Source: Smallanthus sonchifolius (taxonomy: Eukaryota; Streptophyta; Magnoliopsida; Asterales; Asteraceae). From it: a stretch of DNA of 64,000 bases. The first letter of the stretch is position 1. Each line of letters opens with the position of its first letter. This document shows, one piece after another, positions 10,983-22,444 of this stretch. The DNA lies in the NCBI GenBank assembly GCA_023525975.1, contig CM042023.1:15115501-15179500 (forward strand), given 5' to 3'. Made by a program: the position numbers and the translations under genes. The notes beneath the pieces were generated by a model. That model ran no database searches. It was not told where the DNA came from and saw only the letters and a program-made list of their open reading frames with translations.

Positions 10983-11504
10983 TGTGGTATTAGAGCATAT
11001 GTTGATTAATCAGTTCTTGTTTCATTCCCTAAACTAGAGTTAAAGTCGGAGAACAAAAGGTTTTGTTAAAACCATAAGAAAAACATTTTATTTTTTTTAT
11101 GTTTTCGGATCTGGTCTTAGTACCACGTTTCAATATTACACGTTTTGATCTCATAAATTCCGAGATCTTAATTTTCGAAATCTGTTACACGATTAAGTTC
11201 TAAGATTTCGATTCCAAGATTAAATCTGATAATAATGAAGAAGAGTTTTCTCTAATGTTCATAAAACTGTTATTCGTGTTCATCATAAAATTCAATGAAA
11301 TTCCCTTATTTTGGGATATGTTAGGATTCTGATTCTGTTTCTAATACCGTGTAACAATATCTCCAAGTTTTCGCATTAAATATTAATTTTTTATTATTTT
11401 AAATTTTGCTAACTGATAAAATTTGGATATACTAAACTTCTAAAAGATTTTCGAAATCAGAATATATTCAAAATCCCTTAATTTTCACACATATCTTATC
11501 GGGT

Positions 11505-11770
11505 GTAAAGATCACGTCTTAGTTCACGTGTATTGTAGTTCACGGGTTATACTTCACGAGTATCTTAGTTCACAGGTTTAACTTCACGGGTTCTAAGTTC
11601 ACGGGTCTTAGTTCACAGTTTAAATTTCCTGAGAACTCTATTCTTCCCATGAACCTTACTTTTCTCGAGAACTCTACTTTTTCCCGAGAACCTTATGATT
11701 CCCGAGAACTAATATTTTTCCCGAAAACTTAACTATTCCCGAGAACTCAACCATCTTCCCTAGAACATAA
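11505..11770 (+). repeat. Copia-1 leader: degenerate short tandem array
   Basis: About seven degenerate copies of a 14-20-bp unit around GTTCACGGGT(CTTA) (11515-11615) are followed by about seven copies of a unit around TTCCCGAGAACT (11625-11765). This lies between the primer site and gag. Copia-2 has a related array at 44640-44870. No reading frame runs through it. Confidence 0.75.
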
Positions 11771-12482
11771 ACTCAACTCATTCGACCCGTGCTAACAGGG
11801 AGGCTTGCTATTAATTAATGCTTTTGTTTTGTTAAACCTAATTATGTGCATTCTAAACAAATGTCTCACTTCTATCCAAAGGTGATGTGTTACATTCTTA
11901 TTGCACATACTTACTATTTAAACTTAAATTGTTCCTAATGCTTAAACAATTGGTCATAACGCCCATTGTTTAAAGTAGAACCTAATTAATCTATTAGTTT
12001 GGTGTTATAATAGATTTTATCACATGTTCATAAAATAATTGTTCTTAGGTAAAACCTTATTTAATTTATTTTTTCTGTCTGCCTTAGATTATTACCCCAT
12101 AGATTACTCGAATTTTTTCTTTAGCTATTTGTACCTTATTTTTCACTCTAGCTTCTAAGATGAGTTTTGCTTAATTAAAGGTTTCCATAAATATTTGCTC
12201 TTATTGAGTCTTAATTATCTCTTAAGACATGACACTCCTGCTACTCTTTCTAATAAAAGTACTACAGAAGAAAACTATAGCATAAGAAATAGGATAAGTC
12301 AAACAAAATGACTCTTATGGTATTCAAGAACTCCTTTCATGATTGCTATAGGAGAGCTATTACAGATTCTAAAATTTCTAAGACTGGTCTATTCTCTATG
12401 GAAATGGAAGAATAAAAAATAATTCCTAAGACGCATGCAAACATTCTAATTCTAAATAAAAGGTGAAGTGGCATCCGTGAAC
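11771..12482. other. Rest of the Copia-1 leader
   Basis: Noncoding leader between the repeat array and the hAT at 12483. It contains ctaacagggaggcttgctattaatg and the word caaaggtgatgtgttacattctt, both matched by the Copia-2 leader in reverse orientation (near 44625 and 44210). No gene is present. Confidence 0.6.
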
Positions 12483-13513
12483 CAGTGGCGGAACCAGGAT
12501 TTTTTTCCACTAGGGTCGATTTTTTTCGGTGCCAGGTATCTATCAATTCAACGTCAGAATTTCAGGGTCGTGTCGGGTTGGGTTTTTATCAAAATGAATC
12601 GATGTTCTTCACAAAAAATAGGTGCAAAAAGAGAGTCAAATCTGATGGTTTTCTCCAAAATAATAGATTGGCCTGTAACTCTCCAAATAGGGAATCATTT
12701 TTTATCATTTTGGTAAACTAAATCCAACAATCAAGAACCCTAAAATTTACAAGAATGCTCATACTCAACTATAATCAAGAACCCTTAATTACCTCAATAA
12801 TTGTAATGAAAAATATGGGTTTAGCATAGGTAAGTTCTACGAACAGAAACGTAAACTAAATCCAACAATCAAGAACCCTAAAATTGCAAGAATGAAACTA
12901 AAAAACACACAAGAAAGCATTATTCCTACAACATAATGAAAACCCTAAAACTCCAAATGCCTAGCATTTGATTCTGTAATACAACGAATTGATATGAATA
13001 AGGCACCAATTTATATGGATTATTGACTCATAGTAATGAAATTAGCGTGAAATCAAGACTAACATGTTCATGCTTGATGAAAACAATCACGTAACCTGAA
13101 TCGTCTAGGGCTTTCGCCAAATCTAACCCTTGAGTTTTACGACTGCTTCTCAATTTTGATTTTAACTTTTCGATTTGCAGACTAGGGAATAGTGGTTAGT
13201 GCAACAATGGGGTTCCTTGGGAAAAAGTCGATTTGCAGACTAGGGAATAGTGGCTTGTGCAAGAATGGGCTTTCCTTAACAAGGGAAAGGTAAAAAGAAA
13301 AAAAAATGATAAGAAAAAAGTTTCGAACCCACAACCTTGAAATATTTAGGGATATGGTGCCAATGGTATATACCACTGAGCTAGAACATAAGATATGTTA
13401 AATCTTATGGGGCCAATGTTTTAAAAAGACTAGGGTCATAACCCTAAACCCTCCATATTAAGTGCAAAAGACACTCGTTTGACCCCATTCTTGGCAACGT
13501 AGCTCCACCACTG
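12483..13513. mobile_element. hAT-type element inside the Copia-1 leader
   Basis: The ends are CAGTGGCGGAACCAG and, reversed, CAGTGGTGGAGCTACG. The flanks ccgtgaac (12475-12482) and caatgaac (13514-13521) match at 6 of 8 bases, an eroded 8-bp TSD. The inside has two copies of AATCAAGAACCCTAAAATT (12730 and 12868) and a 58-bp tandem duplication starting at 13171 and 13229. No transposase is seen. Confidence 0.65.
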
Positions 13514-13541
13514 CAATGAACACATCATAATATACACTATC

Positions 13542-13768
13542 ATGACCCATAAACTAAGGGCTTATACATGGAAATCAGTAAAGTTTTTCAGTGCGTACAT
13601 AATAATTTTCAAACTAGTACGATCAGTTGCCTTAAAAATCAACTATAACACTCAGAAGTACCAAAGGAAAATGATTGTATTGATATCAACATACGTACAG
13701 GAAAAGGAACGCCTAAAACTGGAAAACCGGATGTTATTCACCTCACTACCACTAAACCTAAAAAGAGG
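13542..13768 (+). pseudogene. Copia-1 gag remnant, first part
   Basis: Translation gives KINYNTQK followed by LIS.YVQEKERLKLE. This aligns with INYNTQNDKWRMSELIAMC and VQEDERLKLE in the Copia-2 gag at 43298-43954. The sequence is cut at 13768 by the Gypsy-like block and resumes after 18110 with a broken zinc-knuckle stretch (KSHCK). No complete protein can be made. Confidence 0.75.
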
Positions 13769-14499
13769 TGTAACACCTAAAATTTTCAACCAATTTTAAC
13801 TTTCAACACACGCAGAAAATAGATCACAGTTAACACTCTTGGCAAAACAACACATGTTAAATTACAACAAAATGACAACATAACTTGTTTTAAAACATTC
13901 GACCGACATCTCAAAACATCAACACGTTTCAATATCTAAGAGATGACTCAAAACAAGTTTATGAACCCCAACAAAGAGTTCCAACTCCAACCGCCAACAT
14001 CCACGAAAATGAATGAGAATCCAAACCGACGCGAAGCGTGACCTAAGACTTCAAACCGAAGCTTTACCTGCAAGAAACACCATAAAACAACCATTACTAA
14101 TGATATACGACCCCCCCCCCCATGTGAGCCCCCCAGGCCCTTACAACAATAATCGACCAAAAACGACATTTCAACATTTTGGGCGTAAATGTGACCGCAA
14201 ACATCCCAATGGCCGTAAATTACGCCCAACCCAGTGCATACCTCATTTTTTGAATTCCTCATGTCGAGGCACCCCAAATTCATATATTATGGCTTTCGTG
14301 GTTCATTTTCTAGCCCGAGATATACCTATTAGAAGTTTGGGATTTTTTCGGTAACGTGTATAAACTCCTATACATGTTTAATCCCAATCCGAATACCAAT
14401 TTACACCCAAAAACTTCAATAAGCATAATTAACACCTTACATACATTACCACCTATGTATGTACACACTAGTTAGCTAACCACCCACTAACACGACCAT

Positions 14500-14770
14500 A
14501 CACTTATGAGGTTCTTGAGACTTCAAAACACCACAAACGACCTTGTGAAGCTCATGACCTCAATTCGCACCGTGTGAGATTCTTAGGGTTCAAACTCCTC
14601 TTTATGAGGTTCTAAAAACCTCAAACGCCACAACACAACCAAGTGAAGCTCATGACCTCAAATTACTTTCGTGTGAGGTTCTTTGGCTTCAAGCAACAAT
14701 GACAATAGTGAAGTTCAAAGACTTCAAGCCACAACGACATAAGTGAGGTTCATGACCTCATTTCCACCAA
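14500..14770. repeat. Degenerate tandem repeat GTGAGGTTC/CTCATGACCTCAA
   Basis: Units of about 70-130 bp contain GTGAAGCTCATGACCTCAA or GTGAGGTTCTT..CTTCAA, five or six times. They are internal subrepeats of the Gypsy-like block. Neighbouring 14775-14870 repeats TTGACTCTTTACCACAT..AAGTCAA twice. Confidence 0.65.
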
Positions 14771-15329
14771 TTGCATTTAGTTTGACTCTTTACCACATAA
14801 GTCAAATTACACCAAATAAACATATTTCACACATTAGTTGACTCTTTACCACATTAAGTCAACTTACGCCAAATCTCCACACATAAATAGAATTAAACTA
14901 CATAAATCACATTACTTGTTACTAACACCATATCTATTACTAAGTAAGTGCTTTGCACTTACCTTAGGTTAGAGATCATCCCGCTTGCTGCCCCATGCTA
15001 GCTCCTTTACCACTTGATCACCTATAATTCTTTATTATTTTATCAGAGTTTAGTGTGGAAAACGGTCCCAGTTTATCAAAACCTTGCCATTAAATGACTA
15101 AGGTATATTTTTCATCTATAAATATTGTTTTACATTTACAATATCTTATTACATAATCTAGGGATTCTTCATTCGGTCCGGCCTCATCCACAGGAAGCTC
15201 TATTTCACGTGTTTCTTTCCTGCAGTGTTTAGAAAACGTTTTTGAATTAGCTTCCTCTAAGTAAGTACATTGCATCTTTTTATTTCATTATGAACCCTTT
15301 AAGTTCTTATTATTGTTCAAGTTTTCCAT

Positions 15330-15600
15330 GCTCTCGGCGCCCCCGTGACCATCTTCGGGCGTACCTCCGGTCACGTCATTCGTATATTTTATGGGTATGC
15401 TAACCCCCTCGCAACCATCTTTAGGCCGTACCTCCGGTCCGAGTATTAGCAAGGTTCTTATACTCGTCAGTATAGACCCCTTGCATTTGTCACGAAGACT
15501 CATTCATTCCTCAACCCCGTAGGCTTGGAATATTTTCCTCCTCAGCCCCGAAGGCTTGGAGTCCCTTTTTTTCCTCAGCCCCGAAGGCTTGGAATATTTT
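15330..15600. repeat. Subrepeats CGTACCTCCGGTC and CAGCCCCGAAGGCTTGGA
   Basis: Two copies of ACCATCTT.GG.CGTACCTCCGGTC (about 15350 and 15415) are followed by three copies of CCTCA.CCCCG.AGGCTTGGA (about 15510-15595). Such GC-rich subrepeats are usual in long Gypsy LTRs. No coding potential is seen. Confidence 0.7.
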
Positions 15601-15749
15601 TAGTTTTCTTCTTTATTATTGAGATCCACCTTACAGGCGATATCTCATTTCATTTGGGACCTTGAATATCTTAGACTCACAGCCTCCCAAATGTATCGAG
15701 CATTTGTTTTCATTTCTTGTATATGCTTGATTTATTTCCCAACCAGTCC

Positions 15750-16360
15750 TTACCTTAAAACTTCGTAACGGTTTCTCCACGATGCATTAAAAGTGTTTAT
15801 ATATAGGAAGTACCAGCGGCGTATGCACCACCCCTTTAACACTTCGTGAATACTCCGTTATTCCATTTTAGGGTTTAGACTCGTTCCATCATACTCATTC
15901 ATACTTGCACGTATCATCATGCATTCACGTATTCATATTCATCATGCATCACATATTCCATGTATTCATGGATTCAATTTCATCATATATTCATACTCGT
16001 CATATATTGTAAACTGTGGTGATTATCCTTCCAGAGCATTACCTCCAACAGAGATGTTCCCAGGAAAGAGTGACTTGTCTAGAAGAGATTTATTAAACAC
16101 TCTTTCCTCAGATAGAACATTCCGTTTGTCAGATAACTACATACCGGTCGGGAGTTCTCCCGTACGTTTACTATATTTTTATTACTATCTTTTAGTCTAT
16201 ACCCCTAAACATTCATAATGGTTTCACCACGAAGTATCAAAGAGATTTATATATAGGAAGTACCAGCGGCGTATCTACCACCCCTTGGATACGTCGTGAC
16301 TACTCCATCATTCCCGTTTAGTGTTTAGACTAATCCGTCATTACCCTGTACCCTCGTCAT
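15750..16360. repeat. Direct repeat pair, about 445 bp apart, around GGAAGTACCAGCGGCGTAT
   Basis: The segment with tatataggaagtaccagcgg, CACCACCCCTT and GTTTAGACT occurs at about 15770-15900 and again at about 16215-16345. The pair is internal to the Gypsy-like block. Confidence 0.7.
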
Positions 16361-16629
16361 ATTTATAGCACATAACACATAACATTTAATCACATAATAC
16401 ACATAATAGCGTTTAGGGTACGGGTCCAGTGTACTTACATTATCGTCGGGTAGTTCCTAAGTTCGTTCCTCGCTTTAAATGTTTCTCCGAACTCGAACCG
16501 CACTCACACTTTAACGCACCACACCGGCTCTTCTAATTCTTCCTAGATCGTATGTGTGAAGTATGGTGTTTATGTGTGTGATGTTTGAGAGTGAATGGCC
16601 TCAAGAATCAATTTATAGGTAAATTTCTG

Positions 16630-16880
16630 ATCCCGTAACGGACCGTTACCGTTTTCTTGGCCTCCAAGGGCTTTCTGACCACGTAACGGACCTTCACGGC
16701 TCATGACGGTCCGTCATGGCCTTAGGGTTTGATGACTCAGTGATACGTGGCTTAAAACAGAGCGTTTTCGCGATTTTTGCGGCGTGACGGACCGTCACGG
16801 ACGGTGAAGGTCCGTTATGACTTTTGACCCCCCGTGATGGACCGTTACACATGATGACGGTCCGTTACGACTCCATTTTC
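16630..16880. repeat. Cluster of palindromic GACGG(A/T)CCGTCA words
   Basis: About ten versions of ACGGACCGTCACGG / GACGGTCCGTCATG lie in 250 bp, several on opposite strands to one another. The core ACGGACCGT is self-complementary. They lie upstream (minus-strand sense) of the TATA-like word near 16615, in the presumed U3 of the Gypsy-like LTR. Confidence 0.75.
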
Positions 16881-18115
16881 AGATTCTCCTCGCCGATGCA
16901 TCCAAGTTTCATATATTATGGTCTCCGTAACTCATTTTCTAGCCTGAGATATGCTTATGGGAAGTTTTGGGCTATTTCCGGTCGAACCGACTTTCTGTTT
17001 TCGCGTCCGGTTAATTTGGTCTAGTGTCACCACGAGTGTTTTCGTTCTAGTGTCGCGTTCTTTAGCCGACACGTGTCCCAACTGATTTTAGGAGTTTGGG
17101 ATGTTACACCTATATAATCCAATTTCAATTAGCAATCCTATAATCTTAATTCACACCAAATTGGGATTTTAGACACACACTTAATTTGGTTAACACAAAC
17201 TTAACCAAACCTCCAACACCCAAATTAACCTTTTAACCCATATTGACTTATTAAAGTCAAACTCCCAAATTCACCGATTCGTCATTTACCAATAGAGGTC
17301 TAATACCCACCGTAGACCTTATGGATTTCTCCCATTCTAAACTTGATTAATCACACTTTAATCAAGTTTCAAACCTCTCCAAACAACATTCATCCATTAT
17401 GACCCATTTGGGTTTTCACCCACGTTACACCAAAACTCATTTTTTTTATAATTCACCAAAAAAATTAGGGCTTTATGGTTAGTTGTGTGTCTATTAACTC
17501 CATAGACACTTACCCAACCTCAATTCAACATTCAAACATCCCCAAATAAAAAATATCCAATTTGATCCTCAAGAACCCTAACATTCAAATCATGAAATTG
17601 AATGTTTAGATGATGTTATCTACCTCCCATTACCTTCAATCAAGCTAGGTTATCACTTTTAACAAGTTATTAACCACTTAAATCAAATAAATCAGCCCCA
17701 GATCGTTTTTCACCAAAAACCCATCAAGAACACCATGAAACCTCTAATGGAGGAATCAAGAGAAGAAAGATCACTTACTTGAAGTTTAGAAGGAAAGGAG
17801 TCCATCAAAACCTTCTGTTTTTCACATGCAATCATCAATTTCGACCTAGCTTTCTTCCCTTCTCTTCTCCCTTCTTTTTCACGCCAAGAACACACCCAAA
17901 ATGAGTGTTCCTGCGTTCCCCCTCCCTTAAACAAAATCAGATTTGTTTAAATTACAATCAGCCCCCTTGAATTTCAGTTTTGACCCCTTTTCACCAAAAT
18001 ACTAAAAATGCACCATAAAAACAAACCCTCCACTTTATTTTATTCATCCTTCACCCCTATAATATTATTTAGGTAAATAACATTATATTTTGGATTTTTG
18101 GTTCGTTACAAGAGG

Positions 18116-20705
18116 AAGAAAATTACTATAGATATGATAGTTCTAAGGTCCGGAAACAAAATACAAGTACTGCTTCCAGCTCTAAGTACTTCAAGGAGAA
18201 GTCTCACTGCAAAACTATACCATTATACTAGGCATAAGCAATGAGACCATCCATAAGCCAATGGACTAGCTTGCTAAGAAAAGGTAGTCACAAATTAATG
18301 ACTTTTGAGTCCGCTAATTTTAATATTCCAATCAACACATGATGCGTTGGGTCTAGCTCTATACGTTTCCTTACGAGAATTCAACTAATAATTAAGATGA
18401 GAAGTTAGTGGTGGATTTAAATGTTAAGGCTACATAGAACCATTAAATAATTGATCTTTGTATTAGGCTTTATGATACCTTACATTTTCTGGAGAATACT
18501 CGGAATTTAGTATCAATAATAAAGCTACACTTTGATAGTTATGAGGTTTGCATGGCCAAAACAAAGTCACCATTAACTTAAACTCTCATATTATTGGTTA
18601 TCACTATCTGGATAGAAAAACTTTATAATATAGAACCAGATGATTCGATACACTTTTACAACTTTTGTTATCATGAAAATGAAAATTTAACAAAGGAAAA
18701 ATGAGACCTATGAACTTCATCCATTGAAACCAAATTTCATGAACAATCATGACTAGGTTGATCCAGGATGAATCTTTACCAAATCTCATTCTCAGTGACT
18801 TTAAATCATGTGTTAAACTCCATAAATATCAAATGGCTAAAGGAATAAATGAGGGTCCAGCAGAAGATATCCCAAATGGAATATTCGGACATAATTCATT
18901 CATCATTTAGAAGAATATTTACTTGTATCTAATATGTTTCCTACGACCCAAAACTTTAAAGATATCAATTCATATATTCTTAATAGAATTCCTTCTGAAT
19001 TTGTCTCTCAAATTTCTTATGAAATTTTGGACGATAAGAAAATCAAGTCTAAAATATATGAAAGGTTCCCACGTCACGCGCATCATTGAAACTTGTCATG
19101 TGTAGTTCCTAGAGACCTCCAAGATCAGTGGGAGCACCGAGTGTCCTAATTATAGCTTGCGAAAGTTACAAGAGGTGAGGGGTGACAAATTGATCTTACC
19201 TCAAATTACACCTTTTGTACACGACACTGCTTCATCACAACTTGTCTCCTTAGAATCTAATGCTACTCCTAACAAAGTCTCATAGATGCTAATATGTGGG
19301 TAAACTTAGATTTCTTACCAAAACTAAAGTAATCCTCAACAAGAGAAACTAACATAAACATCATTAAGTTGTTTCTCTATTAGAATCTATTGGTCTTCAA
19401 ATGTTATATACAATGTTGACCCTAAGCATGCTGAATTACTTAAAATTTCTAAGGTCAGTGGGAGTAGTAAAAGTCCTTATCATGACTTGCCATGAGTACA
19501 AGATGCAGAGGAGAGAGACTCGTTAAATTTAACTCCGAATTTAACTCAGATTACACCTCTTGTACATCATACTGCATCAACTACTACACACTTAGAAATT
19601 ACTATTGCTCCTAATATACCTGAAAATGAAAGCACCTAACCAAAAGCTAATCTATAAACTTGAAACTCCCAATAAACCCAATAATCAACTCAGGACGTCA
19701 TCTAGGTCTAAAAGGCCTACTAACTTTGATGATTACGTATCCTACCTGACTGAATTTGAAATGGATGCTGGAAAGTTTACCTATCCTACTTCTTAAGCCA
19801 TTAGCATCAATCAATCTTCTAAATGGAATAAAGCTATTATTAGCAAGCCTGACTCCATGAATTAGAATAACATTTGGGATTTGGTTGAAATACCTAAAGG
19901 GTGTTCATAACTAAACTAAATCCTAATGCAAACGCACGATTGACTGCTAAAGGTTATACTCAAGAAGGAATAAATTATCAAAGAACCTTCTTACCTGTTT
20001 TACAAAAGGCTTCTTTGAGAATCATTACTGTTCTAGTAGCTTACAATAACTTAAAGCTACATTAGATGGATATTAAAACAACTTTCCCTAACATTGACCT
20101 ACATGTTCATAAAATAACCTGAAAGTTCTAAACTGAAGTTTAAGAACACTTATTCTGTAAATAATGAAATCCACGTATGGGTGGATTGAAATCATAATGC
20201 AACTCTCTTCATCAAGAACTAAGTGAATTTGTACACCTATCTCAAGATGAGTGAGAGCAACTAATGCAAACTTGTCCTTATATAGATGGCATTCTTTTAA
20301 CAAATATATGTTACATGAGTCAAAGCATTGATTACTCATATTTTGACATAATGGATTTCGGAGATACCTCTTATGTGATAGGTATCAAAATACATCGAGA
20401 TAGACCCAATGGGATATTAGTTTCGTCCCATAAGCTTTACACTAAGCGGATCCTTACACGTGTAACATTTAAATTGTTCTTCTTTAGAGGCTAATAGGAT
20501 AAATGAAAATTATTTCCTTATGCTTCATTAATTAGAAGTCTTATGAAGGTTAAAGTCTATACTTGTTTAGATATTCCTCACATTGCTAAACACTAGACTA
20601 GTCTAGATTATTGTAAAGCATTTAATATAATGTTACAATATCTTTAACAAATGAGAGTTTATAATTTAAAGAAGAAGTTTGACTACTCTTATTCTGATTT
20701 TGTTG
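18116..20705 (+). pseudogene. Copia-1 gag end and pol remnants
   Basis: Decayed Copia sequence in plus-strand order. Near 18190 is a zinc-knuckle remnant KSHCK. At 19630-19795 is NQLRTSSRSKRPTNFDDYVSYLTE, the linker before RT, as in Copia-2 near 38750-38820. Near 19930-20060 is a KGYTQEGI-type RT start. At 20330-20440 is SYVIGIKIHRDRPNGIL from the RT palm end. Stops and shifts occur every few dozen codons. The integrase region (18300-19500) is only faintly recognisable. Confidence 0.7.
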
Positions 20706-20713
20706 TATTCGAA

Positions 20714-20897
20714 TAGGGCTGTTCAAAAAGCTCGCGGCTCGTGGCTCGCTCGAAGATAGCTCGAAAAAAGCTCGGAAAAAACTCGACTTGAAAAAAGCTC
20801 GGTTATAAACGAGCTGAGCCGAGCTGGCTCGAATTGTAATCGAGCCGAGCTTGAGCTAGGGTTGGCTCGGCTCGGGCTCGGCTCGTCTAAATAACTA

Positions 20898-20929
<32 letters not shown>

Positions 20930-21320
20930 TATATATGTGTTATATTTGAAATATAATGTTTTGATTTTTTAAGTTCATTTGTTTTCAAGAACTCTGAGTT
21001 TTGGACTAAAATTTTACTTTATCTACAATTGTATTTACTCTTTACTTTGTAATTTTAAGTTATCTATGTTTTTTTTTTGTAATTTATATATTGTCCCTTC
21101 CATCTATTTAGATTTTTTGAAGACAATCAACTTCAAACCGAGAATAAAATATTTTTTTGTTGTTTATATATATATATATTAATATGTAAAAAAAAACCGA
21201 GCTAGCTCGACGAGCCACGAGCTGGCTCGAGCTTTTTACGAGCCGAGCCGAGCTGGCTCGTTTAATTTCGAGCTCGAGCTCGAGCCAAACCTGGCTCGGC
21301 TCGGCTCGTTTACAGCCCTA
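20714..21320. mobile_element. hAT-type foldback element, GCTCGAGC-rich
   Basis: The ends are TAGGGCTGTTCAAAAAGC and, reversed, TAGGGCTGTAAACGAGCC. Flanks are tattcgaa (20706-20713) and tattcaaa (21321-21328), an 8-bp TSD with one change. Both ends are packed with GAGC/GCTC words (gctcgagctcgagcc), so the element can fold on itself. The centre holds an (AT)n(GT)n microsatellite at 20900-20930. It interrupts the Copia-1 RT/RNase H junction. Confidence 0.8.
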
Positions 21321-21328
21321 TATTCAAA

Positions 21329-21720
21329 GAAAACAAAATGTCAACTTCGCGGTATATTCTTATGTCAGCAGACAGACCTATCTCATGGAGGAATGTTGCT
21401 GATCACAACATAATTGTAACTAAATGTTGTTGGAAAATTTATCAGTGGACTCATAATTTAGTAACTCCACATAAATATCATATAGAAGACTTATTGTGAT
21501 AAGTCAGCTACCCTTGCTTCTCGAACAGTAACAGTTCGAGCAGAGCTGCATTAAATTTTCGATACAAAATTATTGTTGGCTTGTGAACAAGTAAAGGAAA
21601 CTAAATCTTTGTATCGAATACATTCATGATATGCTAATGGATCCAAATAACTAAAGATCTATCACCCATAAGTCTTATGTAAGCGCTTATAATTAAGACG
21701 GGTTTACTAATGACCATATA
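21329..21720 (+). pseudogene. Copia-1 RNase H remnant
   Basis: The word tatgtcagcagacagacctatct (around 21360) matches the start of the Copia-2 RNase H region (VSRRTYLLKS). Later pieces correspond to the CDNSA and DTKY part. There are several stops and no usable frame. 21720-22040 is the untranslated tail before the polypurine tract. Confidence 0.6.
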
Positions 21721-22050
21721 TAATTGCATATCGTACTATGAATGATTAATTATTAAAATTTCCTCATTTTTTGAATTTGTTTGTCTCTAAATACGTTTAT
21801 GCATCCCTAAAGACGTATACACAGTAACTATACAAAGTAACGTTAAAAGGGCTTATTTGTGAATTTGATCATAAGTTTACTTAAGTCTTAAATTGGAATT
21901 ATAGTATGATTAATTAGGGTCTTGCGTTGGATACTAATTCAATGACTGTATTTCTCTGCTACAGTTTTGGTTTAAAACTAAAATGAGTATTAAAATATGT
22001 GCAGACTTACTAATGCTCATAATAAATGATTATTTGACCAAGTGGGAGAA

Positions 22051-22439
22051 TGTAAGACACGGTTTTATTATGTGGCTCTTATAATCATTTATCTAATTAT
22101 TACGTGACCAATTGATTGATTTATTTATTATTAACCTATGGCTAGTAAATTAGTTGATGGGCTTGATTACTCTGATGGGTCATTAATGGGTTTTCCCTTT
22201 GGTGAACATATAAATAGAGAAATAATTAGAGGGAATTAACTAATGAATCATTCAATTATCACCAACATCAAATTCGTCCCTCTCTCTTTTCCATAAACGT
22301 GAGTTAGTCATCATAACCGTACACCCTAAATGAGAACCCGATCCATATCAGAGATCATGACGTCTTCTCTCTCATCGGTTAACTTATCAGGTATGATTAT
22401 ATTATTGTTTCCATTATAATGTTCAAGAATTAATCAACC
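22051..22439 (+). repeat. Copia-1 3' LTR
   Basis: 389 bp, starting TGTAAGACACGG directly after the polypurine tract agtgggagaa. It ends CAACC where the 5' LTR ends CAACA, so the terminal CA is mutated. It is followed by gtcaa, the TSD partner of gttaa. Confidence 0.85.
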
Positions 22440-22444
22440 GTCAA

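Larger units (their letters stand above)
13769..18110 (-). mobile_element. Gypsy-like LTR-derived block nested in Copia-1 gag
   Basis: A perfect 5-bp TSD agagg (13764-13768 and 18111-18115) bounds 4342 bp beginning tgtaacacc and ending cgttaca. Both strands therefore begin TGTAAC, as many plant Gypsy LTRs do. There is no gag or pol reading frame. A further TGTAACATCCC start on the minus strand at 17106, and a direct repeat between 14278-14350 and 16908-16985, suggest at least two related LTRs nested in each other. A minus-strand TATA-like ctataaattg near 16610-16620 precedes a CT/CA-rich leader-like tract. Whether this is a solo LTR plus insertion or a LARD cannot be settled by eye. Confidence 0.65.
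10592..22439 (+). mobile_element. Copia LTR retrotransposon Copia-1 (degenerate, with three nested insertions)
   Basis: The LTRs lie at 10592-10982 and 22051-22439. Both begin TGTAAGACACGG. The 5' LTR ends CAACA; the matching 3' end reads CAACC. TSDs are gttaa (10587-10591) and gtcaa (22440-22444), one mismatch. A primer site tggtattagagc (initiator-Met-tRNA type) begins at 10985, and the polypurine tract agtgggagaa (22041-22050) abuts the 3' LTR. The inside holds broken gag, integrase-linker, RT and RNase H pieces in Copia order. Insertions are a hAT (12483-13513), a Gypsy-like LTR block (13769-18110) and another hAT (20714-21320); without them the element is about 5.9 kb. It is the same family as Copia-2 at 35772-45761, which is better preserved. 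Confidence 0.9.

Noticed and set aside
13948..14354. Overlapping frames of about 111-113 codons on opposite strands
   Set aside because: Mutual shadows inside the Gypsy-like LTR block, with a C homopolymer at 14110. No motif is seen.
17710..17934. Minus-strand frame of 74 codons with GREKEGKK composition
   Set aside because: GA-rich leader-type sequence of an LTR, low complexity.
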